DNA of 64,000 nucleotides from Sphingomonadales bacterium UBA6157 (GTDB lineage Bacteria > Pseudomonadota > Alphaproteobacteria > Sphingomonadales > Sphingomonadaceae), in the NCBI GenBank assembly GCA_002423025.1, contig DIUN01000049.1, positions 1-64,000 of the forward strand, given 5' to 3'. The notes beneath the pieces were generated by a model. It had not been told where the DNA came from. It worked only from the letters and a program-made list of their open reading frames with translations, and searched no databases. Both the position numbers and the translations under genes were made by a program. Of this stretch, positions 1 to 7,807 are shown in pieces (position 1 is the stretch's first letter; each line of letters starts with the position of its first letter).

Positions 1-138
1 ACCGAACGTGGTGCTGAGCGAGTTGCCCAGTGAACCCATGGCGGTCATTGCAGCAACGGCAACAAGAGCGGCGATCAGGCCGTATTCAATTGCTGTAGCC
101 CCATCTTCGCTTTTCAGTATTTCGTGAAAAAGCTTCAT
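1..138 (-). CDS. Flp/Fap-type pilin, 3' end cut by window edge
   Basis: The visible 46 residues begin MKLFHEILKSEDGATAIEYG and continue into a hydrophobic alpha-helix, then LGNSLSTTFG. This is the Flp pilin pattern: a short leader ending in Gly, then A-T-A-I-E-Y with Glu at +5 and Tyr at +6 of the mature protein, the site cut by TadV-type prepilin peptidase. It would be the structural subunit of a Tad (tight adherence) pilus. It is nearly identical to the complete copy at 222-404, so it is a recent tandem duplicate. The C-terminus lies outside the window. Confidence 0.9.
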   Translation of the reverse strand, partial: MKLFHEILKSEDGATAIEYGLIAALVAVAAMTAMGSLGNSLSTTFG

Positions 139-170
139 GATGGAATTCCTTTGAACAAGTAAGAAACCGT

Positions 171-207
171 CCTGAAGGGGGGCGTGTGTTACGCCCATCC
201 CTTCAGG
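171..207 (-). terminator. strong interrupted hairpin between two pilin genes
   Basis: CCTGAAGGG (171-179) pairs with CCCTTCAGG (199-207), and GGGCGT (180-185) pairs with ACGCCC (191-196), giving about 15 base pairs with a 2-nt bulge and a GTGTT loop. It follows the stop of the pilin at 222-404. The T tract after it is poor, so it may be an attenuator or mRNA-stabilising structure that sets the ratio of the two pilins rather than a full terminator. Confidence 0.55.
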
Positions 208-221
208 CGATCATCAAGCTC

Positions 222-404
222 TTAGAGCTTGCCGTCTTGTGCGTTGGTCATGTTGGTCGAAACCAGACCGAACGTGGTGCTGAGCGAGTTGCCGAGCGAA
301 CCCATGGCGGTCATAGCAGCAACAGCCACGAGAGCGGCGATCAGGCCGTATTCAATCGCGGTGGCGCCATCTTCGTTTGCGAACAGGTCACGGAAAAGCT
401 TCAT
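222..404 (-). CDS. Flp/Fap-type pilin
   Basis: A 60-residue Flp pilin: MKLFRDLFANEDG leader, then ATAIEYG and a hydrophobic helix, ending NMTNAQDGKL. Cleavage is expected after the Gly preceding ATAIEY. The start at 404 is chosen over an upstream in-frame ATG because AGGAG lies 7 nt before it and because it matches the MKLF start of the neighbouring copy. It is the middle of three minus-strand pilin genes. No tad secretion genes are visible in the window, so they must lie beyond position 1 or elsewhere. Confidence 0.93.
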   Translation of the reverse strand: MKLFRDLFANEDGATAIEYGLIAALVAVAAMTAMGSLGNSLSTTFGLVSTNMTNAQDGKL

Positions 405-515
405 GGTCAGTCTCCTAGTGTATGTTTTCATCATCCCGGCCCGCTCAAGAATTTTTGTACCGAAGCAAGCGTTGGTAGTCTTACGTGTGCAATTCTAAAA
501 ATTGCGTTAAACCGT

Positions 516-689
516 TCAGACCTTATTTTCGGTGGCTTGGTGAACCATTGAGTAAATGTTGTTCAACGATGGTGTGAATTTGCTCAGGCCGGTGGCTGCT
601 GCCAGACCGATCACAGCAATCAGCAAGCCGTATTCAATGGCCGTAGCGCCGCAAGTATTGCGAATAAGATGATGAAACAGCAACTTCAC
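516..689 (-). CDS. divergent Flp-type pilin
   Basis: About 57 residues with the same core (CGATAIEYG followed by a hydrophobic helix LLIAVIGLAAATGL) but a different tail (SKFTPSLNNIYSMVHQATENKV). Prepilin cleavage is expected after Gly before ATAIEY. The GTG at 689 is preferred over an ATG at 716 because GGAAG lies just upstream and the resulting VKLLFHHL start aligns with MKLF of the other two pilins. A small inverted repeat GCAATT/AATTGC (489-505) follows the stop. It could be a minor pilin or pseudopilin-like subunit of the same Tad pilus. Confidence 0.85.
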   Translation of the reverse strand: MKLLFHHLIRNTCGATAIEYGLLIAVIGLAAATGLSKFTPSLNNIYSMVHQATENKV

Positions 690-761
690 ATTTCTTCCAA
701 TATTGCGGTTCAGCAATAATACGATACCATGCCTAATAAAATATTGATGGAGGCAACGTAG

Positions 762-1226
762 ATGGACGGCAATCCGCCGATGATGGTCGTGGTTGCGCTT
801 GCGTTATTATCCACAGACGGGAAAGTGCTCGTGCAGCAACGCGCTGCGGGCAAAGCCCACGGCGGGCTGTGGGAATTTCCCGGCGGCAAGGTTGAGGCTG
901 GTGAAGCGCCCGAAGCTGCGCTGGTGCGTGAAATAGCCGAAGAACTGGGCGTCATAGTCGAATCATCTGCGATCACGCCGCTGTCGTTTGCAACGAGCTT
1001 TGCCGAACCGGGGAAAAAGGCAGTGCTGCTGTTATTATACACAGCGACGCGTTGGTGTGGTTCGCCAAAGGCGCTTGAGCCCGGTACGCAGATAAACTGG
1101 GTGTCTGCGCAGGAACTGCTGGCTTTGGCCATGCCCCCGCTCGACATACCCTTGGCACAGGCGTTAATTCCGGTGCTTGACGGGCTTGTGATTGAAGGGG
1201 TTGCCAAAGGGAAAAGACCAACCTAA
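762..1226 (+). CDS. mutT: (deoxy)nucleoside triphosphate pyrophosphohydrolase, MutT/Nudix
   Basis: A 154-residue Nudix hydrolase. The Nudix box runs from G42 to V64 with E48, R56, E57, E60 and E61 in the canonical G-x5-E-x7-R-E-x2-E-E-x-G spacing, preceded by LWEFPGGK. The expected role is hydrolysis of 8-oxo-dGTP to the monophosphate, preventing A:T to C:G transversions. The start has a GGAGG 8 nt upstream. Length and the VVVALALL N-terminus fit MutT rather than other Nudix families; substrate preference is inferred from the family. Confidence 0.88.
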   Translation: MDGNPPMMVVVALALLSTDGKVLVQQRAAGKAHGGLWEFPGGKVEAGEAPEAALVREIAEELGVIVESSAITPLSFATSFAEPGKKAVLLLLYTATRWCGSPKALEPGTQINWVSAQELLALAMPPLDIPLAQALIPVLDGLVIEGVAKGKRPT

Positions 1227-1240
1227 AGGCGCGTCTCCAC

Positions 1241-1317
1241 GCACCCGTAGCTCAGCTGGATAGAGCATCAGACTACGAATCTGAGGGCCGGACGTTCGAA
1301 TCGTTCCGGGTGCACCA
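1241..1317 (+). tRNA. tRNA-Arg (anticodon ACG)
   Basis: A 77-nt cloverleaf: acceptor GCACCCG pairs with CGGGTGC, D-arm GCTCAGCTGGATAGAGC, anticodon stem TCAGA/TCTGA around loop CTACGAA (anticodon ACG at 1275-1277), T-loop TTCGAAT, discriminator A and an encoded CCA at 1315-1317. ACG tRNA-Arg is the A34-to-I34 edited species that reads CGU, CGC and CGA. Confidence 0.97.
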
Positions 1318-1542
1318 TTTCCTTCAAATCCAAGTGAGCCGCGCGCTTTGTGCCAGTGCGCAGGCATGGCTGGCTGGCAATCGCCAGTGCCAGGAAAGCG
1401 CATGGCATCCGACACACCTCACCAGAGGTCCTGCCGGGATGCCTCCCCTGCGTGGTCCAGACTTGTCCCATCAACTTGGCCTTGGTAGCCGCGGACGGAA
1501 CCGATCCAGCGGCATGGTGGTTTCAGCCAGGTGAGCAGCGCA

Positions 1543-2490
1543 ATGACCCGATCAGCGACGAGCGAGTCACCGGGGTCCGTGCCCCGGAGTGCCGTGCTGG
1601 TTGTCAACGCGCGGTCGCGCCAGGGTGAAGCTGCTTTCAACGCAGCGAAGCAAAAGCTCGAGGCGGCCGGCATCCGGCTCACTGGAGCGCATGCCGTTCG
1701 TGATCCTGCCAAGCTGAGGGAGACGGTGCGCGCTGCCGTACAGGCTGGCGCGCCGATGGTGATTGTTGGCGGAGGCGATGGCTCGCTTTCCGGCGTTGTC
1801 GACGATCTTGTGGGCCATGACTGTGTGTTTGCCGTTCTGCCGATGGGCACGGCCAACAGCTTCGCCCGCACACTGGGCCTGCCGCTTGATCTCGACAGCG
1901 CCATTGCCGCGATCGCCGGCGGCCGTCTGCGCCGCATCGATCTGGGCATGATCGGCGACGATTATTTCGTCAACGCGGCATCGCTCGGCCTGGCGCCGAT
2001 GATCGCAAAGACCGTGCCGCACGAGTTGAAGCGCTATCTGGGGCGCGCCGGCTACCTGGCCTGGGCGGTTCGCTGCTTCGTCCGCTTTCGCCCGTTCCGG
2101 CTGGTTATCGATGACGGCACGCGGGTCCACCGCCTGTGGGCGACCGAGGTGCGCATCTTCAACGGGCGCTTCCACGGCGGCGTTGAGCTGGCGGACACCA
2201 CCGATGTCGATAGCGGCGATATCGTCATCCAGGTGGTGACGGGCCGGAGCCGCTGGCGCCTGTCGTGGGACTGGTATGCCAAGTTCTTCAAGCTGCGATC
2301 ACGGAATGACACCACGACCGAGTTCCGCGGAAAATCGCTGAGGCTGGACACCGTGCCACGCCGCCGCATCTCGATCGATGGCGAGCTCCTCGCCCACACG
2401 CCGGCAATCGTCCGGGTGGCGGAGCGCGCCATCGAGGTGGTGGTGCCCGCCGATGATGGCGGACCGCCCGCAACGCCCGGGGCGCAATGA
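1543..2490 (+). CDS. diacylglycerol kinase family lipid kinase
   Basis: A 315-residue protein of the DAGK/YegS family, which phosphorylates a lipid hydroxyl from ATP at the inner membrane. The nucleotide-binding GGGDGS is at residues 76-81, followed by PMGTANSFARTLG and, later, DLGMIGDDYFVNAASLGL, all family hallmarks. The ATG at 1543 is preferred to a GTG at 1531 because AGGTGA lies 8 nt before it. It overlaps the next gene by ATGA, so the two are probably translationally coupled. The exact lipid substrate (diacylglycerol, sphingoid base or other) cannot be told from sequence. Confidence 0.85.
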   Translation: MTRSATSESPGSVPRSAVLVVNARSRQGEAAFNAAKQKLEAAGIRLTGAHAVRDPAKLRETVRAAVQAGAPMVIVGGGDGSLSGVVDDLVGHDCVFAVLPMGTANSFARTLGLPLDLDSAIAAIAGGRLRRIDLGMIGDDYFVNAASLGLAPMIAKTVPHELKRYLGRAGYLAWAVRCFVRFRPFRLVIDDGTRVHRLWATEVRIFNGRFHGGVELADTTDVDSGDIVIQVVTGRSRWRLSWDWYAKFFKLRSRNDTTTEFRGKSLRLDTVPRRRISIDGELLAHTPAIVRVAERAIEVVVPADDGGPPATPGAQ

Positions 2491-3416
2491 CACGCATCGC
2501 CCACCTGTCAGACATTCACTTCGGCGCCAACGATGCCAGGATCGTCGCCGCGACCGAAGCTTGGCTGCTGAAGCGCCGGCCAGACCTTGTGATCATCAGT
2601 GGTGACGTCACGCAGCGCGCGCGGGTCACGCAGTTCCGCGAAGCCGCCTCTTATATCAGCCGCCTGCAATCGGCGGGCCTCAAGGTGCTGGCGATCCCCG
2701 GCAACCACGACATCCCGCTTTACGATGTCATCCAGCGGTTCGCGGCGCCGCTCGATCGCTACAAGCGCTTCATCAGCAACGATCTTGCCCCCTGGTTCGA
2801 GGATGACGACGTGGCCGTGCTCGGCATCAACACGGCGCGGTCGCTCACAATCAAGGATGGCCGGATCAACCGCGATCAGATCGCGCTGATGCAGGAGCGG
2901 TTCGGCGCGGTGCCGGAGCACAAGACGCGCATTCTCGTGACCCACCATCCGCTGTTCGCCATGCCGATCGGCGAGGGGACCGAACTTTCCGAAGCCGTTG
3001 GGCGCCACGATGATGCCGTGGCGGCCACCTGCAAGGCCGGCGTGCACATTGCCCTGGCGGGCCACTTCCACCGAACTTACGCCAGATCGGCAAGCGACAT
3101 GGCCAGGAACCTTGGCACGGCGCTCGTCATCCAGGCTGGCACGGCGACTTCGACGCGCCTGCGCAATGAAGAGCCCCAGAGCTTCAACTGGCTCCATGTC
3201 GAGCGCCGGGATCGCATCGCGCTGCAAGTCATCGCCTGGAACGGCACCGGCTTCGGCGACGGCGCCGAGACGTTGTTTGCCTTCGATGGAACAACATGGA
3301 GCGCGGCGGACTCATCCGAGGCGCAGCGCTCGCGCAACCTGAACCGCCATCTTGGAGCGCATCCCGGCCCGGTGGCTGAGGCCGGGTTCCAGCCCCCGCC
3401 CCAAAGTCGCAGTTGA
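2487..3416 (+). CDS. calcineurin-like metallophosphoesterase (CpdA/3',5'-cAMP phosphodiesterase type)
   Basis: A 309-residue binuclear metallophosphoesterase. Metal ligands visible in order are D9 and H11 (LSDIHFG), D40 (ISGD), N73/H74 (PGNHD), then THHPLF and AGHFHR near residues 155-195. This is the class III phosphodiesterase layout shared with CpdA. It overlaps the lipid kinase by ATGA. Because its partner is a lipid kinase, a phospholipid or UDP-diacylglucosamine-like substrate is as plausible as cAMP; the family does not decide between these. Confidence 0.8.
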   Translation: MTRIAHLSDIHFGANDARIVAATEAWLLKRRPDLVIISGDVTQRARVTQFREAASYISRLQSAGLKVLAIPGNHDIPLYDVIQRFAAPLDRYKRFISNDLAPWFEDDDVAVLGINTARSLTIKDGRINRDQIALMQERFGAVPEHKTRILVTHHPLFAMPIGEGTELSEAVGRHDDAVAATCKAGVHIALAGHFHRTYARSASDMARNLGTALVIQAGTATSTRLRNEEPQSFNWLHVERRDRIALQVIAWNGTGFGDGAETLFAFDGTTWSAADSSEAQRSRNLNRHLGAHPGPVAEAGFQPPPQSRS

Positions 3417-3469
3417 TCGGCGGGCCAAGGACGGCGATGGTGCGGGTGTGAAACCGGAGACCGCGCGAC

Positions 3470-3973
3470 ATGCCCATGCACAGCCTGCCTGAAAACGCCC
3501 CTGCCACGCTGGGCGAGGCCTTTGCCATCATCAATGCGGCAACGCATCCGACGCTCGATGTGCTGCGGCTGATGGTGCTCGCCGAAGCCGCCGGCAAGAC
3601 GCTGTATGAGGGCATGGCCGAAACGGTGCCGAACGAGGCGGTGCGCACCCTGCTGCGCCACAATGGCCGGGAGGAACTGGCCCATGCGCATCGCGTCAGC
3701 CGCGCCATCGGCGTGCTGACCGGTACCGATTATCCCGTGCCGGCGCCGGAGGAGAACCCCTATCTCGCCACGCCGATGAACCCGCCGGTGGTGACGCCGG
3801 AGATGCTCAACGGGCTGGCGCAGACCGAGTTCAATGGTGACGCGCTGTATGAAGGCTGGGCGCGCAATACCGACAATGCCGATGTGGCGGCACTGCTGCG
3901 CCTAAATGGCTCGGAAGAGACCGAACATGGCCAGCGGCTGCAGCAGGCAGCGGCGCTGCTCGCGGCCGGTTGA
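3470..3973 (+). CDS. ferritin-like diiron protein with internal duplication
   Basis: A 167-residue protein made of two copies of one helix pair. In copy 1, E39 is followed by E69-x2-H72 (REELAHAHR); in copy 2, E120 is followed by E150-x2-H153 (SEETEHGQR). The copies share LYEG and LLR-NG at an offset of 81 residues. E...ExxH twice is the ligand pattern of rubrerythrin and ferritin-like diiron four-helix bundles. Likely roles are iron handling or peroxide/oxygen reduction. It stands alone between convergent neighbours, and no rubredoxin domain is present. Confidence 0.75.
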   Translation: MPMHSLPENAPATLGEAFAIINAATHPTLDVLRLMVLAEAAGKTLYEGMAETVPNEAVRTLLRHNGREELAHAHRVSRAIGVLTGTDYPVPAPEENPYLATPMNPPVVTPEMLNGLAQTEFNGDALYEGWARNTDNADVAALLRLNGSEETEHGQRLQQAAALLAAG

Positions 3974-3976
3974 GGC

Positions 3977-4387
3977 TCAGTCCGGGAAGAATTTCGCCGT
4001 CACCAGCATGCCGGCGGTGGCGGCAAGGCCGGTGAGCGTGGCGCCCCAGATGAGATCGAGAATCGTGACCTTGAGGCTCCAGACCTTGAGCGTCGCGTAG
4101 TTGGTCAAGTCATAGGTCATGTAGCAGAAGAAGCCGAACAGCGCGCCCTGGAGGAGCGCTGTCTGCCACTTGCCGGCGGCGAGGCCGGGCTGCACGGCAA
4201 AGATGATGATGCCGGCGATATAGAGCAGATAGAACAGGATCGCCGGCGTGGCGCGGAAGCCCTTGATGAGCATTTCGCCGATCTCGGGCTGGTAGAGCCG
4301 CGGCGCCATGGTCATCAGCCAGACGCTGTCGATGAGCGCAAAGGCGATGCCGGTGGCGACATAGGCGGTGATGAGCTTGGGGATCAT
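3977..4387 (-). CDS. DUF2177 family membrane protein
   Basis: A 136-residue protein with about four membrane helices. It contains IDSVWLMTMAPRLYQPEIG near the N-terminus and MTYDLTNYATLKVWSLKVTI later, both typical of DUF2177. The start at 4387 gives a clean hydrophobic N-terminus; a longer frame exists upstream but is low-complexity and overlaps the regulator gene region. It is convergent with the ferritin-like gene, stops being 3 nt apart. Function is unknown for the family. Confidence 0.82.
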   Translation of the reverse strand: MIPKLITAYVATGIAFALIDSVWLMTMAPRLYQPEIGEMLIKGFRATPAILFYLLYIAGIIIFAVQPGLAAGKWQTALLQGALFGFFCYMTYDLTNYATLKVWSLKVTILDLIWGATLTGLAATAGMLVTAKFFPD

Positions 4388-4460
4388 GCCGCCAGCATGG
4401 CCGGGGCGTCGTGGCGAGGCAAAGGCTTTTGCCGGCAGCGGCGCTTGGTCGCTGCGCGGT

Positions 4461-5876
4461 TCACAGGTCCGAAAAGCCGAAGGGCGCGCTGGCCCGGCGG
4501 AAATCATCCGGGAGCACCTGCCGGCCGATGGGCGGGGCCGAGCGCGCCGTGCAGCGGGTGCGATGGCAGAGGTGGCAGGTCACGCCGATGGGCGTGGCGG
4601 TTTCCGGCCCCATGCCCGGCTGGTCCTGCGTGTAGATGAGCCGGCCGGCGTGCTCGGCGGCGCAGCCCAGCGCGATGGCGCGCTCCACCCGCAGCGCGCC
4701 AAAGGCGCCGCCGCCCGCCGTGACGGTGCGGGCGATGGAAAAGAAGCGCTGGCCATCCGGCAGTTCCAGCCATTGCGTGATGATCTCGCGTGGCCGCCGA
4801 AACGCCTGATGGACCGACCAGAGCGGGCAGGCACCGCCATGCCGGGCAAAGGGAAAGCCGACACCATCGAGCCGCTTGGAGACATTGCCGGCGGGATCGA
4901 CGCGGATGAAGAAGAACGGCACCCGCTCATGGCCGGGCTTCTGCAGCGTCGTCAGCCGGTGCGCGGTCTGCTCGAAGCTGGCGCCGAACTGGCGGGCCAG
5001 CGCTTCCACATCGTAGCGGCGCTTCTCGGCGGCCTGGGCGAACGCCCCATAGGGCATCAGCACGGCGGCGGCGGCATAGCTGGCCAGCGCCTTGTGGGTC
5101 AGCCGCTCGCCGCTCTCGGTGGCAAAGCTGCCCTCGGCGAGCACGGCATCGATCTCGCTGCGCATTTCGAGATAGGCGAGTTGCAGCGCCAGCTGGAAGG
5201 TCTGGCTGGCAGTATCGAGCGTGTCATCGAGCAGCACCTCGTCGCGGTGCCGATCGAAGCGGCGCATCGAGCCGCCCATCACCTCGGAAGGCAGGCGGCG
5301 GACGCGCAGCCGATGCTTCGCCTTCAACCGCCCGGCGAGGCCGCCATCCGTCGCCACGGCCTGGGCCAGTTGCTCGCCGGCATCATCGAGGCTGGGGAAA
5401 TTGTTGCGGCGGGCGGCGAGGAAGCGCCGGGCTTCGGCCACCGGGTCGGAGCTGTCGTGCCCATCGCCGCCGGTGCGGGCCTCGGCGCCCCGGTCCGCCA
5501 GCGCCAGATGCTCTTCGCGATAGGCAGTGTGCAGCCGCAGGAACGCCTCGGTGATGCCGGGAAAGCCGGTCACGACATCGGCGGTTTCCAGCGGCGGCAT
5601 GTCGATATCGGCGAACATCGGGTCCTTGAGCGCGGCCTGGAGCCGGGCCGTCTGGTCGGCGCCGCCGTCTCCGGCAAGGTCTGCCATGTCCATCTTGTAG
5701 GTGCGGGCGAGGCGCAGCAGCATATCGGCGGTGAGCGGGCGCTGGTTGCGCTCCAGCAGCGCCACATAAGAGGCGGAAATATCGAGATCGCTGGCCATGT
5801 TGGCCTGGGTGAGGCCGAGCTCGCGGCGCAGCCGGCGCAGGCGCGGCCCCATGTAGACGGGATGCTCGTTGGACAT
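4461..5876 (-). CDS. short-chain fatty-acyl transcriptional regulator, XRE family (ScfR/RamB type)
   Basis: A 471-residue regulator with three parts: an XRE helix-turn-helix at about 8-65 (LRRELGLTQANMASDLDISASYVALLER), an IrrE/ImmA-type middle region at about 150-300, and a C-terminal DUF2083 region ending with CHLCHRTRC, a likely metal-binding cysteine cluster. Known relatives (RamB in Corynebacterium, ScfR) control glyoxylate and methylcitrate genes in response to short-chain acyl-CoA. It is divergent from aceA with a palindromic site in the shared promoter region, so direct control of aceA, and possibly itself, is likely. Confidence 0.85.
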   Translation of the reverse strand: MSNEHPVYMGPRLRRLRRELGLTQANMASDLDISASYVALLERNQRPLTADMLLRLARTYKMDMADLAGDGGADQTARLQAALKDPMFADIDMPPLETADVVTGFPGITEAFLRLHTAYREEHLALADRGAEARTGGDGHDSSDPVAEARRFLAARRNNFPSLDDAGEQLAQAVATDGGLAGRLKAKHRLRVRRLPSEVMGGSMRRFDRHRDEVLLDDTLDTASQTFQLALQLAYLEMRSEIDAVLAEGSFATESGERLTHKALASYAAAAVLMPYGAFAQAAEKRRYDVEALARQFGASFEQTAHRLTTLQKPGHERVPFFFIRVDPAGNVSKRLDGVGFPFARHGGACPLWSVHQAFRRPREIITQWLELPDGQRFFSIARTVTAGGGAFGALRVERAIALGCAAEHAGRLIYTQDQPGMGPETATPIGVTCHLCHRTRCTARSAPPIGRQVLPDDFRRASAPFGFSDL

Positions 5877-5911
5877 GACGCGACTCCAGCGTTTGTGTAG
5901 TCCTTACAACA

Positions 5912-5930
5912 TTACAAGAAATTCTTGTAA
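5912..5930. promoter_or_regulatory. 19-bp palindrome, candidate ScfR operator
   Basis: TTACAAGAA (5912-5920) and TTCTTGTAA (5922-5930) are a perfect inverted repeat around a single A. It lies in the 145-bp gap between the divergent regulator and aceA. Related half-sites flank it: CCTTACAAC just before it and GTCTTACAT just after. It is the only AT-rich stretch of the locus. Assignment to ScfR is by position. Confidence 0.6.
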
Positions 5931-6021
5931 AGTCTTACATATGAACTTTTTGGGGCATTCCTATGCCGTGAGTCGAGGTTTACGGCGGCTGCATCCTTCA
6001 CGTCTCGCCGAGGCACACATC

Positions 6022-7617
6022 ATGTCCTACCAAGATCACATCAGCCAGATGAACACGCTCATCAGCAGCTACAAGGGCACCTGGGACGGCATCAGCGCCG
6101 AGTCCGTGGCGCGCATGCGCCTGCAGAACCGCTTCCGCAACGGCCTTGATATCGCCCGCTACACCGCCGCCATCATGCGCAAGGACATGGCGGCCTATGA
6201 TGCGGACCCGACCAACTACACCCAGTCCCTGGGCTGCTGGCACGGTTTCATCGGCCAGCAGAAGATGATCTCCATCAAGAAGCATTTCGGCAGCACCGAG
6301 CGCCGCTATCTCTACCTGTCGGGCTGGATGATCGCTGCGCTGCGCTCCGAGTTCGGCCCGCTGCCGGACCAGTCCATGCACGAGAAGACCTCGGTGCCGG
6401 CGCTGATCGAGGAGCTTTACACCTTCCTGCGCCAGGCTGATGCTCGTGAGCTTGGCGGCATGTTCCGCGATATCGATGCGGCCCGCGCCGCCGGTGACCA
6501 GATCAAGGAAAAGCAGTTGCTCGCCGCTGTCGATGGCTACCAGACGCATGTCGTGCCGATCATTGCCGATATCGATGCCGGCTTCGGCAATGCGGAGGCC
6601 ACCTACCTGCTCGCCAAGAAGATGATCGAAGCCGGCGCCTGCGCCCTGCAGATCGAGAACCAGGTTTCGGACGAGAAGCAGTGCGGCCACCAGGACGGCA
6701 AGGTGACGGTGCCGCATGAGGACTTCCTCGCCAAAGTGCGCGCCTGCCGCTACGCCTTCCTCGAGCTGGGCGTGGAGGACGGCATCATCGTCACCCGCAC
6801 CGATTCGCTGGGCGCCGGCCTCACCAAGCAGATTGCCGTCAGCAACGCGCCGGGGGACCTTGGCGACCAGTACAACAGCTTCCTCGATTGCGAAGAGATC
6901 GACCCCGCCACGGCGCGCAATGGCGATGTCATCCTCAACCGCGATGGCAAGCTGCTGCGCCCCAAGCGCCTGCCTTCCAACCTGTTCCAGTTCCGCGCCG
7001 GCTCCGGCGAGGATCGCTGCGTGCTGGATTGCATCACCTCGCTGCAGAACGGCGCCGACCTGCTGTGGATCGAGACGGAAAAGCCCCATATCGAGCAGAT
7101 CGCCGGCATGGTGGACCGCATCCGCGAAGTCGTCCCCAACGCCAAGCTGGTCTATAACAACTCGCCGTCGTTCAACTGGACGCTCAACTTCCGCCAGCAG
7201 GTCTATGATGCCATGGTCGAAGCCGGCAAGGACGTGGCTGCCTATGACCGCGCCCGGCTGATGAGCGTCGATTATGACGCCACCGAGCTCGCCATCGAGG
7301 CTGACGAGCGCATCCGCACCTTCCAGCGTGACAGCGCCAAGCGGGCCGGCATCTTCCACCACCTCATCACCCTGCCGACCTACCACACCGCGGCGCTCTC
7401 CACGGACAATCTCGCCCGCGAGTACTTCGGCGAGGCCGGCATGCTGGGCTATGTCAAGAACGTCCAGCGGGCTGAAATCCGCCAGGGCATCGCCTGTGTG
7501 AAGCACCAGAACATGTCCGGCTCGGACATTGGTGACGACCACAAGGAATATTTCGCCGGTGAAGCCGCGCTCAAGGCCGGCGGCGCGCATAACACGATGA
7601 ACCAGTTCGCCGCGTAA
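6022..7617 (+). CDS. aceA: isocitrate lyase (long form, about 531 aa)
   Basis: A 531-residue isocitrate lyase that cleaves isocitrate to glyoxylate and succinate, the committing step of the glyoxylate shunt. The length matches the long subfamily seen in Pseudomonas aeruginosa rather than the 434-residue E. coli type. The catalytic loop reads EKQCGHQDGK with nucleophile C221 and H223; IADIDAGFGN supplies the metal-binding aspartates; YNNSPSFNW is conserved. The ATG at 6022 is chosen because family homology begins at MSYQDHIS; upstream codons are promoter DNA. It is monocistronic, followed by a strong terminator, and faces the ScfR-type regulator. No malate synthase gene is in the window. Confidence 0.95.
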   Translation: MSYQDHISQMNTLISSYKGTWDGISAESVARMRLQNRFRNGLDIARYTAAIMRKDMAAYDADPTNYTQSLGCWHGFIGQQKMISIKKHFGSTERRYLYLSGWMIAALRSEFGPLPDQSMHEKTSVPALIEELYTFLRQADARELGGMFRDIDAARAAGDQIKEKQLLAAVDGYQTHVVPIIADIDAGFGNAEATYLLAKKMIEAGACALQIENQVSDEKQCGHQDGKVTVPHEDFLAKVRACRYAFLELGVEDGIIVTRTDSLGAGLTKQIAVSNAPGDLGDQYNSFLDCEEIDPATARNGDVILNRDGKLLRPKRLPSNLFQFRAGSGEDRCVLDCITSLQNGADLLWIETEKPHIEQIAGMVDRIREVVPNAKLVYNNSPSFNWTLNFRQQVYDAMVEAGKDVAAYDRARLMSVDYDATELAIEADERIRTFQRDSAKRAGIFHHLITLPTYHTAALSTDNLAREYFGEAGMLGYVKNVQRAEIRQGIACVKHQNMSGSDIGDDHKEYFAGEAALKAGGAHNTMNQFAA

Positions 7618-7649
7618 GCCGCAACGGATCCATCGGATCGAACACACTG

Positions 7650-7682
7650 GCGGCCCGGGGGACCTCTCCCGGGCCGCTTTTT
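7650..7682 (+). terminator. intrinsic terminator of aceA
   Basis: GCGGCCCGGG (7650-7659) pairs with CCCGGGCCGC (7668-7677) across an 8-nt loop, followed directly by TTTTT. It sits 33 nt after the aceA stop. Confidence 0.9.
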
Positions 7683-7807
7683 CTTGTGGGCGCGCATCAT
7701 CGCCTGGCGAAGCTTCCGCACTTGGCTTTTGCCGGCTAGGCTGGGGCCTGGCCAAAGGCACGGGCAACGCACCGCGCGAGTTTGTGCGGCAGCACGGAGG
7801 AATGCAC

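Noticed and set aside
4368..5900. 510-codon plus-strand frame opposite the ScfR-type regulator
   Set aside because: The minus-strand XRE/DUF2083 protein is well supported.
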